Source of the DNA: JAABRB01 sp963735025
Lineage (GTDB): Bacteria > Pseudomonadota > Gammaproteobacteria > Burkholderiales > SG8-39
Direction: 5' to 3'
Assembly (NCBI GenBank): GCA_963735025.1
Contig: CAVTJG010000020.1
Span: 62,001 to 126,000, forward strand
DNA length: 64,000 bases
This document shows, piece by piece, positions 43,996 to 56,815 of this stretch. The position numbers and the translations under genes were made by a program. The notes beneath the pieces are model-generated. The model was not told the origin of the DNA and made no database searches. It saw nothing but the letters and a program-made list of their open reading frames with translations. How positions within the stretch are numbered: position 1 is the stretch's first letter; each line of letters opens with the position of its first letter.

Positions 43996-45161
43996 CCGCA
44001 AGCGCCGCGCCCCATCCGCGCCTCGTGCAACGTGCCGCCCTGGCGGCCGGCATCGCCGGTCTCGCGGCAACCGGCATCGGAATGCTCGCGCAGCCGGCGC
44101 GCGCCTATTCCTCCTATCTGTTCGCATACGTCTACTGGCTCGGCCTCTCGCTCGGCAGCATGGCGCTCCTGATGATTCACGGCGTCACCGGCGGCGCCTG
44201 GGGCCACACTATTCGGGCGCCGCTCGCCGCCGCCGCGCGCGCCATGCCGCTCATGGCGCTTCTTTTCCTGCCGCTGCTCGGCGGACTCGGGGCGCTCTAC
44301 CCGTGGACCACGCCGGACGCCGGGCAGCACGCCGCGCTGCTGGACGCGAAGTCCTGGTATCTCAATGTTCCGTTCTTCCTGGCGCGTGCCGCGCTGTTCC
44401 TGCTGCTCTGGGTCGCGCTCGCGCATCTGCTCACGGCATGGTCCGTCGAGGAGCAAGCACGCCCGGCGAACAGCGCCGCGCTGGCGATCCGCCTGCGTCG
44501 GTTGAGCATTGCCGGGCTGATCCTCTACGCCCTGAGCATCACGCTCGCGGCGGTGGACTGGGTCGGTTCGCTCGTGCCCGAGTCCTACTCGACGATCCTC
44601 GGGATGCTCGTCGCGGTCGGCCAGCTCCTCGGCGCGGCCACGTTCGCCATCGTCTGTCTGGCATGCCGTGCGCGATCGGAACGAAGCGTCGCACCGGATC
44701 GCGTTCAGGACCTCGGCAATCTGCAGCTCGCGCTCGTGCTCGCCTGGGGCTACCTCGCGCTCAGCCAGTTCGTGACCGTCTGGGTCGCGGATCTGCCGAA
44801 CGAGATCGCGTGGTACGTGCCGCGCGCGCAGACCAGCTGGCGCGCGCTCGCGCCCGCGCTGGCCGTGTTCCACTTCGGCCTGCCATTCGCCATCCTGCTG
44901 TCGCGCGCCGCCAAGCGCAGCCGTGGCACCGTCGCAGCGGTGGCGTGGCTGCTGCTCGGCGCCCACCTCGTCTACGCGTTCTGGCTGGTCGCGCCCTCGA
45001 TCAGGACTGCAGGCCTGACCGTCTACTGGAGCGATTTCACCGCCGTCGCCGGGATCGGCGGCGTGTGGCTCGCGATCGTGCTGCCCGCACTAGCAGCGGG
45101 CCGGACGAGGCCTTTGACCGGAACCGGGATCCCACCGGCCGCCCATCATGAGCCCGCCTGA
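43992..45161 (+). CDS. actF: Alternative complex III subunit ActF (NrfD-like membrane protein)
   Basis: 389 aa, about ten hydrophobic segments; YLFAYVYWLGLSLGSMALLM and LPNEIAWYVPRAQTSW are recognisable family stretches. Second NrfD-like subunit, quinol binding uncertain. It overlaps actE by 4 nt and the next gene by 14 nt. Confidence 0.92.
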   Translation: MTASAAPHPRLVQRAALAAGIAGLAATGIGMLAQPARAYSSYLFAYVYWLGLSLGSMALLMIHGVTGGAWGHTIRAPLAAAARAMPLMALLFLPLLGGLGALYPWTTPDAGQHAALLDAKSWYLNVPFFLARAALFLLLWVALAHLLTAWSVEEQARPANSAALAIRLRRLSIAGLILYALSITLAAVDWVGSLVPESYSTILGMLVAVGQLLGAATFAIVCLACRARSERSVAPDRVQDLGNLQLALVLAWGYLALSQFVTVWVADLPNEIAWYVPRAQTSWRALAPALAVFHFGLPFAILLSRAAKRSRGTVAAVAWLLLGAHLVYAFWLVAPSIRTAGLTVYWSDFTAVAGIGGVWLAIVLPALAAGRTRPLTGTGIPPAAHHEPA

Positions 45162-45549
45162 TCACGCGAACGTGCCGGGCACGCGCGCAACGTCCCGCCG
45201 CGAGAACGTCGACGAGCCGGTCGGAACGATCCTCCTCGTCGCCGGCGCATTGCTTCTGATCGTGATCGCTGTCATCTTCATCTCGCGCGGGCTGCTGTTT
45301 CATGCTTTCGGGCCGCCCGAGCCCGCCGAGCCGCTCCCCGTGCGACCTGCCGCGCGACTGGAACCCCGCCCGGAGCTGCGCCTCGAGCAGTTCCGGCGGC
45401 AGAAGCTCCAGGGACGCGACAGCTATGGATGGGTCGATCGCGACGCGGGGGTCGCGCGCATTCCGGTGGATCGCGCGATGTCCCTGCTCGTCGACCGACA
45501 TGCGTCCGCCACGCCGGCGGGCAACGGCAAGAAGGCGCCCGGACCATGA
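45148..45549 (+). CDS. Small membrane protein between ACIII and oxidase genes
   Basis: 133 aa. One membrane helix (GTILLVAGALLLIVIAVIFI) and a soluble C terminus with DSYGWVDRDAGVARIPVDRA, a phrase common in small proteins of ACIII/oxidase clusters. Probably supports assembly; exact role unknown. Overlaps both neighbours. Confidence 0.75.
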   Translation: MSPPDHANVPGTRATSRRENVDEPVGTILLVAGALLLIVIAVIFISRGLLFHAFGPPEPAEPLPVRPAARLEPRPELRLEQFRRQKLQGRDSYGWVDRDAGVARIPVDRAMSLLVDRHASATPAGNGKKAPGP

Positions 45550-46339
45550 GCCGCTTCATGCTCGCACTGCTGCTCGCGCTCGCAGCCACCTCTCCCGCGC
45601 TGGCGCACGATCCGTCGACGTTCCTGGACGAGGTGGGCTTCGACCAGCACCCCGGCGCGGTACTGCCGCTCGACAGCGCGCTGCGCGACGAAAGCGGCGC
45701 GACGGTGCGGCTCGGCGACTACTTCGGGAGCGTGCCGGTGATCCTGGTGCTCGCCTACTTCGACTGCGACAACCTGTGCGGCGTGGTGCTCCAGAGCACC
45801 GTGGACACGCTCCGGCGGGTCGCCCTCGCGCCCGGAAAAGCCTTCCGGGTCGTGGTGATCGACATCGATCCGACCGAGCCACCGGCGCTCGCCCGATCCG
45901 CACGCGCGCAGTATCTCGCCCGCTACGGCCGGCCGGACGACGCGGGCGCGTGGCATTTCCTCACGACGAGCGCCGACGTTTCGCGGTCCGTCGCCCGCAC
46001 GATCGGCTTCCGCTACGTCTACGATCCGCAGGAGAAGCGCTACGCGCATCCCGCCGGCATCACGATCCTGACGCCGCAGGGCAGCGTGTCGCGGTATCTC
46101 CTCGGCGTGCAGTTCGCACCGCGCGATCTACGGCTCGCGCTCGTCGAAGCTTCGCGCGGCCGGGTCGGCTCGACCGCCGACCGGCTGCTTCTCCTCTGCT
46201 ACCACTACGATCCGTCGAAGGGAAAGTACGGTGTCCTGATCACGGACATCCTCCGCGCGGCGGGGATCGTGTCCGTCATCGCCCTGGGCGTGCTTCTCTT
46301 CGCCCTGGGCCGGACGAGCGCGCGGCGGAGCGGACAGCC

Positions 46340-46343
<4 letters not shown>
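45546..46343 (+). CDS. SCO1/SenC-family copper chaperone
   Basis: 265 aa. Signal peptide (MLALLLALAATSPALAH), thioredoxin fold with the copper site CDNLC and a downstream His (RYAHPAGI), and a C-terminal membrane helix (GIVSVIALGVLLFALGR). Delivers copper to the CuA site of the adjacent CoxB. Overlaps coxB by 4 nt. Confidence 0.92.
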
Positions 46344-48922
<2,579 letters not shown>

Positions 48923-48928
48923 CCGATC

Positions 48929-49562
48929 ATGCCGGCTCTGGCTGCCGACCAGTTCGACACCGCGCGACAGCAGCGTGCCGCCGCGAGCCTCGGCATGTGG
49001 GTCTTTCTCGCGACGGAGGTCCTGTTCTTCGGCGGCCATCCTCGCGAGCTACACGCTCCTGCGCGTGCGGTTTCCCGATGCGTTCGCGGAGGCGAGCCGG
49101 CACACGGACATGCTCTGGGGCACCCTCGAGACCGCGGTGCTGCTCACCAGCAGCACCACCATGGCCTGGGCAGTGCGCGCGGCGCAGCTCGGGAGCGCTC
49201 ACAGGTGACGCGCCTGCTCGCCGTCACGATGGCGCTGGGTGCCGTCTTCTTCGCCATCCACCTGCACGAGTACTCGCAGGACTTCGCCGATCATCTGGTG
49301 CCCGGAATTCGATTCGCCTTCGAGGGCCCGAACGCTGGCGGGGTCGAGCTCTTCTTCTTCCTTTACTACGTCGCGACCCTGCTGCATCTCGCCCACCTGA
49401 CCATCGGCATCGTCGTGCTCGGCGTCATCGCGGCGCTGAACCATCGCGGCGCTTCGACCCGAATATTACACGCCGGTCGAGATCGCCGGCCTGTACTGGC
49501 ATTTCGTCGATATCGTGTGGATCTTCCTCTTTCCGCTCTTCTACCTGGTGGCAAGGACATGA
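48929..49562 (+). CDS. coxC: Cytochrome c oxidase subunit III (frameshifted)
   Basis: Starts MPALAADQFDTARQQRAAAS; family segments GMWVFLATEVLFFGAILASY-like (bridged), TTMAWAVRAAQ, IHLHEYSQDF, GVELFFFLYYVATLLHLAHL and WHFVDIVWIFLFPLFYL. One-base shifts near 49035, 49190 and 49450. Its TGA overlaps the coxD ATG. Confidence 0.87.
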
Positions 49563-49864
49563 GCGCGCATCCGGAACACATCGCTTCACGCAGGTCGCTC
49601 GTCGTGGTGTGGCTCGCGCTGATGGCGCTGCTCGCCCTCACCGCGGGCAGCGCGCTCGTCCACCTCGGGTGGCTGAATGTCACGATCAACCTCGCGATCT
49701 CGGTCGCGAAGACCTTGCTGGTCGCCGCCTTCTATATGCATCTGCGCAACCGGGAACCTTGGCTGCGCGTGGTGGCCGCGACTGGCGTCGTGTGGCTGGC
49801 CATGCTGATCGGCCTCGGTCTCGCGGACTACCTGACGAGAGTCGAGTTGCCGTCGCCCTGGTAG
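49559..49864 (+). CDS. coxD: Cytochrome c oxidase subunit IV-like protein
   Basis: 101 aa, intact. Three membrane helices (LVVVWLALMALLALTAGSAL, TINLAISVAKTLLVAAFYMH, GVVWLAMLIGLGLADYL) with the family FYMHLR motif. Small subunit of the prokaryotic oxidase; ends the aa3 cluster. Confidence 0.85.
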   Translation: MSAHPEHIASRRSLVVVWLALMALLALTAGSALVHLGWLNVTINLAISVAKTLLVAAFYMHLRNREPWLRVVAATGVVWLAMLIGLGLADYLTRVELPSPW

Positions 49865-49909
49865 GGACGATTTCCACGGCCGGTCGCACACACCGACGGA
49901 ACTGAACTC

Positions 49910-50871
49910 GTGGCCCAACACGATTCGAGCCGCGCAATCTGGTACGCACTCGGCGCGAATGTTGCCGTGGATGCCGCCAAGGCATCGGGCGGTCTGTACA
50001 CCGGCTCGGGCGCGCTGCTGGCCGAGTCCCTGCATTCGCTTGCCGACAGCGGTAACCAGGGCCTGCTGCTCTGGGGCCGGCATCGCGCAAAGGCGCCGGC
50101 CTCGCCGCAGCATCCGCTCGGCCATGGGCGCGAAGTCTACTTCTGGTCGTTCGTGGTCGCGCTCCTGCTGTTCAGCATGGGCGGCGTGCTGTCGATCTAC
50201 AAGGGTATCCGCAAGCTCACCGAGCACGAAGGGCTGCACAATCCGTGGGTGGCGGTCGGTATCATCCTGTTCGCGCTGGTGGCCGAAGGAATCTCGCTGC
50301 GCAGCGCGCTGGGCCAGGCGAACCGGCTACGCGTCGGACGACCTTTCTGGCGCTGGTTTCGCGAGACGCGGCGCAGCGATCTGCTCGTCGTGTTGAGCGA
50401 AGACAGCGCCGCGCTCGTCGGCCTTGGATGCGCGCTCGCCGCCATCGTTGCGACCATGCTGTCAGGTGATCCGCTCTACGATGCGCTGGGCAGCATCGCC
50501 ATCGGCGCGCTGCTCGTGGTCGTCGCCCTCGGACTGGCGGCGGAGATCAAGAGCCTGCTCGTCGGCGAAAGCGCCGCCCCACAGGTCGAGCGGCGCATTC
50601 GCGAAGTGTCGACGCACGTCCCGAAGTCCGCAAGGTTCGCTCGCTCGTCACTCTGCAGTACGGTCCCGACGTCCTAGTGCTCACGCGGCTCGCATTGCAC
50701 CCGGCCTCCCCGGCTGCGCACGGCAATGCGGTCGAGGATTGCAAGCAGGCGCTGCGTATCGCGGTTCCGGAAGTCCACGTCGTATTCGTCGAGCTCGAGC
50801 TCGACGGTTACGACATTAGGTCGGGGGAATTCGCCGAACCCCGGTCCGCCGGATCGCATTCGCTGCGCTGA
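49910..50871 (+). CDS. Cation diffusion facilitator (frameshifted near C terminus)
   Basis: From GTG 49910. Metal sites in helices 2 and 5 are present (ESLHSLADSGNQ; SEDSAALVG). Cytoplasmic linker HPLGHGREVYFW. A one- or two-base shift near 50620 is needed to join RPEVRKVRSLVTLQYGPDVL and the C-terminal domain EVHVVFVELELDGYD. Unshifted it ends at 50677. It likely exports Zn2+, Fe2+ or Co2+. Confidence 0.83.
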
Positions 50872-50891
50872 TGCTTCCCATGGAGCCGCGA

Positions 50892-51563
50892 TCACATCGC
50901 TTCCTTAACACCTCGCTTGATCAGCCACCAGTTGACCGGAAAGGCGGTGACAAGCCCGAGCACCATTGCCACTTGCATCATGACCCAGAAGGTCCAGGAA
51001 GTCGGCTCCAGCCCCGGGAAGAGCAACTTCTGCGTGACGGCCATCCAGCCGAACATTCCCACTTCGTAGGCCACAAGTGAAAGGGTGTCCGCCTTGATGG
51101 CTGCGAGCAAACCCGACCACAAGCCCAGCCCGCGCATCGGCGCGATGGAGAAGTACTGAAAGAAGATCCCGAAGAGATAGGCGAGCGCAAACGCCGCAAC
51201 GTACTTGCCGAGCAGTGCAGAGCCGAGCAGCGCGAATCCTGCAGCGTAGACGAGCCACTCTCCCAAGAAATCGCCGACCGCGCAACCGGCGCCGCAGTGC
51301 GTCGACCCGGTCAGCGCAACGGCCCAGAACGGCTTGTGCGATCCATCCATGCCCGATTCCTCGTGCAGGGATTTCCTGCGTCCGATCCGCCAGTAGAGCC
51401 ACAGTCCGAGCGGTCCACCGTAGAGCGCCGTGATCGGCCACACGAGGTTCATGATCCACATCTTCTGCGGCCGCCGGACGATGTCCACCATTACAGCGAC
51501 CGCGCAGAGGATCGACACCAGGACGAATAACTGCGCCACGAGCTCGATTCTTTCGGCGACCAC
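50892..51563 (-). CDS. DUF4396 membrane protein
   Basis: 223 aa from GTG 51563 with SD GGGAGG. Six membrane segments, plus the DUF4396 signature around THCGAGCAVGDFLGEW and IAPMRGLGLWSGLLAAIKAD. The Cys/His motif suggests metal binding; function not established. Same strand as and downstream of cydAB (20 nt), so probably cotranscribed. Confidence 0.8.
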   Translation of the reverse strand: MVAERIELVAQLFVLVSILCAVAVMVDIVRRPQKMWIMNLVWPITALYGGPLGLWLYWRIGRRKSLHEESGMDGSHKPFWAVALTGSTHCGAGCAVGDFLGEWLVYAAGFALLGSALLGKYVAAFALAYLFGIFFQYFSIAPMRGLGLWSGLLAAIKADTLSLVAYEVGMFGWMAVTQKLLFPGLEPTSWTFWVMMQVAMVLGLVTAFPVNWWLIKRGVKEAM

Positions 51564-51583
51564 GCCAACCTCCCTGTCTCACC

Positions 51584-52588
51584 CTATGATTCGCTTTGCT
51601 CGCCATAAGAAAGCGCCTTCGCCTTCCCCCAGAAGACCCGGTAGGAAACCATCGTGTAGCCGATGATGACCGGCAGCACGATCATGGCGCCGACGAACAC
51701 GAAGAAGAGCGACTCGTCCGAGGCGGCGGCCTCCAGATAGGTCATGCGGTCCACGACCAGATACGGGTAGAGGCTGTAAGCCAAGTCCGAGAAACGAGAA
51801 CACGAAGACCCACACCGCAGCACGAAGGGCAGCCATTCGCGACGGCAAGGCCGCGCTGCAAGCGCGCGACCTGCGCCAGATGCCCGCGAACGCGGCAGCG
51901 GTAGCAGGGGCAGCGGGGAGAGCCACAGCAGTCGACGGCCAGCGAACCATTTCTCATGATCCGGGGGCTGGCGAAGGGCTGGCGAGACTGATGGACGCGA
52001 CGCCGAGCGCCGCGAGCACTACGGTGCCATGGCTCCAGCGGGGCGCGCGCCGGTACAGCTCGCCTTCGGTCTTGATGACCAGCCAGGTCGCGCCGAGCAA
52101 CGCGTAGGCCCCGGCCAGCCCGGCGCCGACGAGCAGCGCCGAAAGCACGTAGCGCGTGCCTTCCGCGAACCCGGTGATCATCGCCCGAGAGCATGCACGC
52201 CCTGCGCGAAGCCTGCACCGAGCGAACCGACGAAGAAAAGCGATTCCACAGCCTCCTGATGCCAGCCGGCCGCCTTCATGCGGAACTCGAAGGCCACCCC
52301 GCGCAGGATGAGCGCGATCAGCATCAGCGCGACCGGGAGGTAGAGCGAGGACAGGACACGCCGTGGGCGAGCGGGAAAAGCGACCAGTAGGATGCCGACG
52401 CCCATCACCAGCCAGGTCTCGTTCGCATCCCAGAAGGGGCCGATGGAGGCCACCATCATGTCGTGCTGTCGCGGCCGCGAGCGGCAGCAGCATTCCGACG
52501 CCGAGGTCGAAGCCGTCGAGGATGACATACGCGAGGATGGCCAGGCCCATCAGCACCATGAAGATGAACGGCAGATCGAGTTGATCAT
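51584..52588 (-). CDS. cydB: Cytochrome bd-type quinol oxidase subunit II (frameshifted)
   Basis: Reads from ATG 52588 as LDLPFIFMVLMGLAILAYVI, then DGFDLGVGML, GPFWDANETWLVMG, KTEGELYRRAPRW and the C-terminal DRMTYLEAAASDESLFFVFV. About six one-base shifts are needed. ATG overlaps the cydA stop (ATGA). Confidence 0.85.
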
Positions 52589-53968
52589 GTCGCCCGTCCG
52601 CGATCAGCTCTTGGCGGCGCTGAGGCCGCCCGGACCGGGCACCTGGCGCGCCTTCGCATCGCCGCTGCCTCCTTCAATGCCATCTGCGTCACCACCGCCA
52701 TGTACGCGACCAGCAGCACCGCATAGACGAAGGCGTAGCCGGCGAGCGTCAGAGCGCGATGTGGCCGGCGGGTACGTCGGACGGCAGCTCGGCGACGTGA
52801 GCAGTTGTAGACCAGAAGGGCTGCCGCCCGACCTCGGTCACGATCCAGCCGGCCAGCACCCCCACCCAGCCGATGAAGGTGGAGCCGGCGAAGCGTAGAG
52901 CGTCCAGCGCGGCACTCGCCGCCGCGCCAGAGGCAGCCAGGCGCCCAGCCAGGACAGCGCGAGCATCAGCACGCCGACCCCACCATGACCCGGAACGCGT
53001 AGAAGACCGGCAGCCACCGGCGGGTGCTTGCCCGCGAACTCGTTCAGTCCCAGCAACTCGGCCTCGGCATCGTGCGTCAGGATCAGGCTGGCGCCCTTCG
53101 GGATGGCGATGGCGTAGTCGTTGCGCTGCTCGGTGGCGTTCGGCACGCGAAGAGCAGCAGCGGGACGCCCCGCTCCGTGTGCCAGATGGCTTCCACCGCG
53201 GCGATCTTGGCCGGCTGATGCTCGAGCGTGTTGAGCCCGTGCATGTCGCCAACCGCATGATCTGCACCGGTGCGAGCACCGCCGCCAGCTGCCACGCCAT
53301 GCGCAGCATGCGGCGCGCCGGCGCGAGATGCCGCGGTTGCGCAGCAGCTGGAACGCGGAGATGCCGGCGAGCAGGAACGCCACCGTAAGGCCCGAGGCGA
53401 TCAGCATGTGCGCCAGCCGGTAGGGCTGGCTGGGATTGAAGATGATGGCCCACCAGTCATCGCGTGGAACGCCGTCCACGATGGTGAAGCCTTGCGGGGT
53501 CTGCATCCACGAGTTGAGCGACGAGGATCCAGAACGCCGAGAGCGGTCGTGCCGGCAGGCGACCAAGAAGGGCCGAGAGCAGGTGCGCCCAGCCGGGCAC
53601 CCGGTCGCGGCCGTAGAGCATCACGCCCAGAAAAGTCGCTTCGAGGAAGAAGGCGGTGAGCACCTCGTAGGCGAGCAGCGGCCCGGCGACGTTGCCGGCC
53701 CGGTCCATGAAGCCGGGCCAGTTGGTGCCGAACTGGAAGCTCATCACGATGCCGGTCACCACGCCCAGCGCGAAGGTAAGCGCGAAGATCTTCACCCACA
53801 GGTAGTAGACTTCCGCAGAGCCAGCGGCTGCGTCGCCGGCGAAAGTGATGCGCACGCGCAGGTAGAACAGCACCCAGGCGAGCCGATCGTGATGGTCGGG
53901 AACAGGATGTGGAAACCGATGTTGAGCCCGAACTGGATGCGGGCGAGCAGGACGGGATCGGCGAGCAT
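52585..53968 (-). CDS. cydA: Cytochrome bd-type quinol oxidase subunit I (frameshifted)
   Basis: Starts at ATG 53968 (LADPVLLARIQFGLNIGFHI). Segments in order: VVTGIVMSFQFGTNWPGF with heme-ligand regions, EATFLGVMLYGRDRV, NSWMQTPQGF, HMLIASGLTVAFLLAGISAF and the family motif GWIVTEVGRQPFW. Repeated one-base shifts. The short Q-loop region looks like the cyanide-insensitive (CIO) subgroup, by eye only. High-affinity quinol oxidase. Confidence 0.86.
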
Positions 53969-54164
53969 GGGCGGTCTTTGGCGGGTTGGCGATCGAAGCG
54001 GCGGTCAGCGACGGCGCACCGGCAGTGGGCGGACGCTGCACGGCATTCGTGCGACAGCGTTCGCGCAACGCTTTGCGGGGATGGGTGGTACACGCGCACG
54101 CCGTGTGCCCGCCACTGGTGCTTCGGTTTCACTAGCCCGGCACGACTGACCGACGGCCGGGGCC

Positions 54165-54196
54165 GGTAATCCCTACACGCGCCGGTAACGCCTACT
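54165..54196. promoter_or_regulatory. Pair of GGTAA-type elements upstream of sodB
   Basis: GGTAATCCCTACA (54165-54177) and GGTAACGCCTACT (54184-54196), 19 bp apart, in the 415-bp gap between divergent cydA and sodB. Related to the elements at 37.5 and 57.97 kb. The rest of the gap (53969-54164) holds a weak reverse-strand sigma-54-like site at 54096-54109. Confidence 0.4.
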
Positions 54197-54299
54197 GGCC
54201 CGCATTCGACGCGGCATGCATGGCGCGGGCCGCGTCCTGCTCGATCTGCGCACCTTTCCGTACGCAAATACATGCGCGTTCAGCACGAATCCGGCAGCG

Positions 54300-54313
54300 G
54301 GCACGCCGATTGC
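54300..54313 (+). promoter_or_regulatory. sigma-54 promoter of sodB (GGGCACGCCGATTGC)
   Basis: Full GGCACG-N4-TTGC; -12 is 71 nt before the sodB ATG. GGTAA elements lie about 105-135 bp upstream, a normal enhancer distance. Confidence 0.7.
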
Positions 54314-54384
54314 CCGCGCGGGAGTGAGGGAGTGATACCACGTTCGCCGTCGCATGGTTTCAACCTGATCTAGGGAGCTATCGC

Positions 54385-55032
54385 ATGTATTCGACGACCA
54401 AGAAAGAAGCTGTCAACGAAAGCGTTTTCGAGCTCGCACCCCTTCCGTTCGCCGAAGATGCTCTCGAACCGATTATCTCGAAACGGACCGTCCAGCTACA
54501 CCACGGCAAGCATCATCGCAAATATGTCGATACGCTGAACGAACTGGTCAAAGGGACCGAGTTCGAGACTCTTGCGCTCGACGACGTGGTCGCGCGCGCC
54601 GCGAACAACCCGGCCCACCAGTCGATCTTCAACAATGCCGGCCAGAACTGGAATCACCACTTCTACTGGCGCAGCCTCGCGCCCGGCGGCGCGCGTCCCA
54701 CGGGCAAGCTGCTCGAGCGCCTCGATCGTGATCTCGGCGGATACGAGGCATTCGTCGAAGCCATGACCAAGTCGGCGACCGGCCAGTTCGGCAGCGGCTG
54801 GGCATGGCTTGCGCTCGACCGCGGCAAGCTGAAGGTGCTATCGACTGCCAATGCCGACACGCCGATCGCGCACGACGTGGCCCCGCTCCTCGCACTGGAC
54901 GTCTGGGAGCACGCGTACTACCTCGACTATCAGAATCGCCGCGAAGAGCACGTCAAGAAGGTGATCGACCGCCTCCTGAACTGGGAATTCGCCGACATGA
55001 ACCTGACCGAGGCCGGCTCGCGATCGAGGTGA
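54385..55032 (+). CDS. sodB: Fe/Mn superoxide dismutase
   Basis: 215 aa. Metal ligands in HHGKHHRKYV, NHHFYW and DVWEHAYYLDY; SGWAWLAL and FGSG typical. An unusual about 20-residue N-terminal extension (MYSTTKKEAVNESVFELAPL) precedes the usual PLPF start; no signal peptide, so cytosolic. SD GGAG. Fe form favoured by AGQNWNHHFYW, not proven. Confidence 0.92.
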   Translation: MYSTTKKEAVNESVFELAPLPFAEDALEPIISKRTVQLHHGKHHRKYVDTLNELVKGTEFETLALDDVVARAANNPAHQSIFNNAGQNWNHHFYWRSLAPGGARPTGKLLERLDRDLGGYEAFVEAMTKSATGQFGSGWAWLALDRGKLKVLSTANADTPIAHDVAPLLALDVWEHAYYLDYQNRREEHVKKVIDRLLNWEFADMNLTEAGSRSR

Positions 55033-55041
55033 TGATCGACA

Positions 55042-55569
55042 TCATTGCTTCTTCTTCGGCGCTGCGTTCGCCTCCACACCCTTGCCGGTAAGCTGCTCGC
55101 TTTTCGCGCTCAGCCATTGATAGAGTCCGAGTACGAGGACCATCGCGACCACCGCAAACAGCAGGAATCCGGCGTAGAGCACATTCACGGTGACGCTTTC
55201 CTTGGCAGCGCCGAAGATGAGCACCACGGCCTCCAGGCTTACGGCGATTGAGATGATGGTCAGGAACTTGGTGAGGGTGCCGCGTGCCTCTGCCGCCGCG
55301 CGGAGCTCGCGCGAGCGCAGCACTTCCTCGTCGAAGAGATATTTTGACACATCGATCACCGCCAACGCGAGCACGGTCAGCCCAATGGCGTTCAGCATGG
55401 CGCGCATCGGGTCCCCTTCCGACTGGATTTCGCTCCACACGTTCCAGAGGCTGTAACCTATGACGCCGATCGCGATGCACAGGAGGGTGACCGCGATGAT
55501 GAAGTACAGGGCCTTGCCGAAGAGGGTGGTCGCCCCGACGAGGCGGTCTGGAGCGTCAGGCTTGGCCAT
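55042..55569 (-). CDS. Four-helix membrane protein, unknown function
   Basis: 175 aa. Four hydrophobic segments (ALYFIIAVTLLCIAIGVIGY, LNAIGLTVLALAVIDVSKYL, IISIAVSLEAVVLIFGAA, NVLYAGFLLFAVVAMVLVLG) with a conserved charged loop DEEVLRSRELRAAAEARGTL. Lys-rich C terminus. Convergent with sodB. Family seen in several betaproteobacteria; no function known to me. Confidence 0.75.
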   Translation of the reverse strand: MAKPDAPDRLVGATTLFGKALYFIIAVTLLCIAIGVIGYSLWNVWSEIQSEGDPMRAMLNAIGLTVLALAVIDVSKYLFDEEVLRSRELRAAAEARGTLTKFLTIISIAVSLEAVVLIFGAAKESVTVNVLYAGFLLFAVVAMVLVLGLYQWLSAKSEQLTGKGVEANAAPKKKQ

Positions 55570-55715
55570 GGAAAAGTTCTCCCGCCACGTCGAGGGATCG
55601 GCGCAGCCTTAGAGACGCGGCCGACCCGACCGGGGGTCTCGGACCGGGACGCGACAAAGATCGGCGAGGCGCAACCTGCGCCCCGCCGGTGCAAGGGAAA
55701 GACAGACCGATCCGC

Positions 55716-56633
55716 TTATCCGCCTTGCCTGCGCGGCGTCGCGACATCAGCCTGCGAGTTGAGGCGATCCGGCGCGACATTGAGCTTCGCCAGAGTCTGC
55801 GGATTGAGCCAGCCAGTCATCTCCAGGCCCTCTTGCTGCTGGAACTTGTAGACCGCTGCTTTCGTCTGTGGACCCCAAGTGCCGTCTATGCTGCCGACGT
55901 CGAACCCCCTCTCGTGCAATGCCTGCTGCGCCGCTCGAATCGTCCGCGGATTGTCGCGGACGTATTCGGGCCGCTGCTCGCTTTCAGGCCGCACAGCATT
56001 CCGGGACTGCATTCCGGAGTTTCCATGCAACTGCACCTGGAGCTTCGCCAGCGTGTCCGGCTCCAGCCGGCCGCTCGCAAACAGGCCCTCGCGCTCCTGG
56101 AAATCGATCAATGCGGCTCTGCTCTTCGGACCCCATATGCCGTCCACGCCACCGACGTCGAACCCCTGGTCTTGCAGGGCCTGCTGTGCCGCGCGCACGG
56201 TATCCGGATCGTAACGATCGTACGTCATGGACGCACTGCGGGACGCTTCCGTGGTCCGGGAGTGCATGGCGCCGGCGGATTCCTCTGTGGTCCGAGACTG
56301 CATATGCTGGTCGCTCTGCCTGACCTCGAGCTTCGCCAGGGTCGCCGGCTCGAGCCGGCCGCTGGCAAACAGCCCTTCGCGTTCCTGGAATCTTTGCAGT
56401 GCCGCACGTGTCTGGGGACCCCAGACTCCGTCGATTTCGCCTTCGTACAGGCCCCGCTGCTGGAGTGCCTGTTGCGCTTCGCGCATCGTGCTCGAGTCAT
56501 ACGTCGAATAAGCACTTTGGGATTTCTGTTTCTGGGATTCCTGTTTCATGCTCTGCGACGGATCGGCTGCGAGAGCCGGTCCCACGAGTGCAACTGCGGT
56601 GGTCGTCGCCAGGGCGATTTGCTTCAATTTCAT
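55716..56633 (-). CDS. Exported protein with three peptidoglycan-binding domains
   Basis: 305 aa. Signal peptide MKLKQIALATTTAVALVGPALAA-like (cleavage at ALA). Three PG_binding_1 repeats of about 60 residues: QQRGLYEGEIDGVWGPQTRA, QDQGFDVGGVDGIWGPKSRA and HERGFDVGSIDGTWGPQTKA, joined by Ser/Thr/Arg-rich linkers. No catalytic domain, so a cell-wall-binding protein. A weak reverse-strand sigma-54-like site lies at 56744-56757. Confidence 0.88.
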   Translation of the reverse strand: MKLKQIALATTTAVALVGPALAADPSQSMKQESQKQKSQSAYSTYDSSTMREAQQALQQRGLYEGEIDGVWGPQTRAALQRFQEREGLFASGRLEPATLAKLEVRQSDQHMQSRTTEESAGAMHSRTTEASRSASMTYDRYDPDTVRAAQQALQDQGFDVGGVDGIWGPKSRAALIDFQEREGLFASGRLEPDTLAKLQVQLHGNSGMQSRNAVRPESEQRPEYVRDNPRTIRAAQQALHERGFDVGSIDGTWGPQTKAAVYKFQQQEGLEMTGWLNPQTLAKLNVAPDRLNSQADVATPRRQGG

Positions 56634-56654
56634 ACGCGTCTCCGTAGTGTGGTT

Positions 56655-56694
56655 TTGAAAAAAGCATCCTTCGGTGTCGCTCTTCGGCGACACC
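56655..56694 (-). terminator. Possible Rho-independent terminator after the HPF gene
   Basis: 8-bp perfect stem (GGTGTCGC / GCGACACC) with a 6-nt loop, followed 9 nt later by TTTTTT on the reverse strand. The gap before the T run weakens the call. Confidence 0.4.
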
Positions 56695-56815
56695 CGGGCC
56701 GGCTCGCCGAAGCGAGTCGTTGGCGCCCAGTCCCTATGAAGAAGCACCTGGCATGCCTGCGAACGCCACTTGCAGGCCGGCGATTCGCGCGTCCGAGAGC
56801 GAGCGGTACTTGTCC

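Noticed and set aside
54173..54355. 60-codon reverse frame in the cydA-sodB gap
   Set aside because: It covers the GGTAA elements and sodB promoter, has no SD and no similarity.
54096..56757. Further sigma-54-like sites at 54096-54109(-), 55671-55684(-) and 56744-56757(-)
   Set aside because: GG-N10-GC holds, but the -24 or -12 block is off consensus and the distances to the genes (100-130 nt) are unusual; left out of the count.
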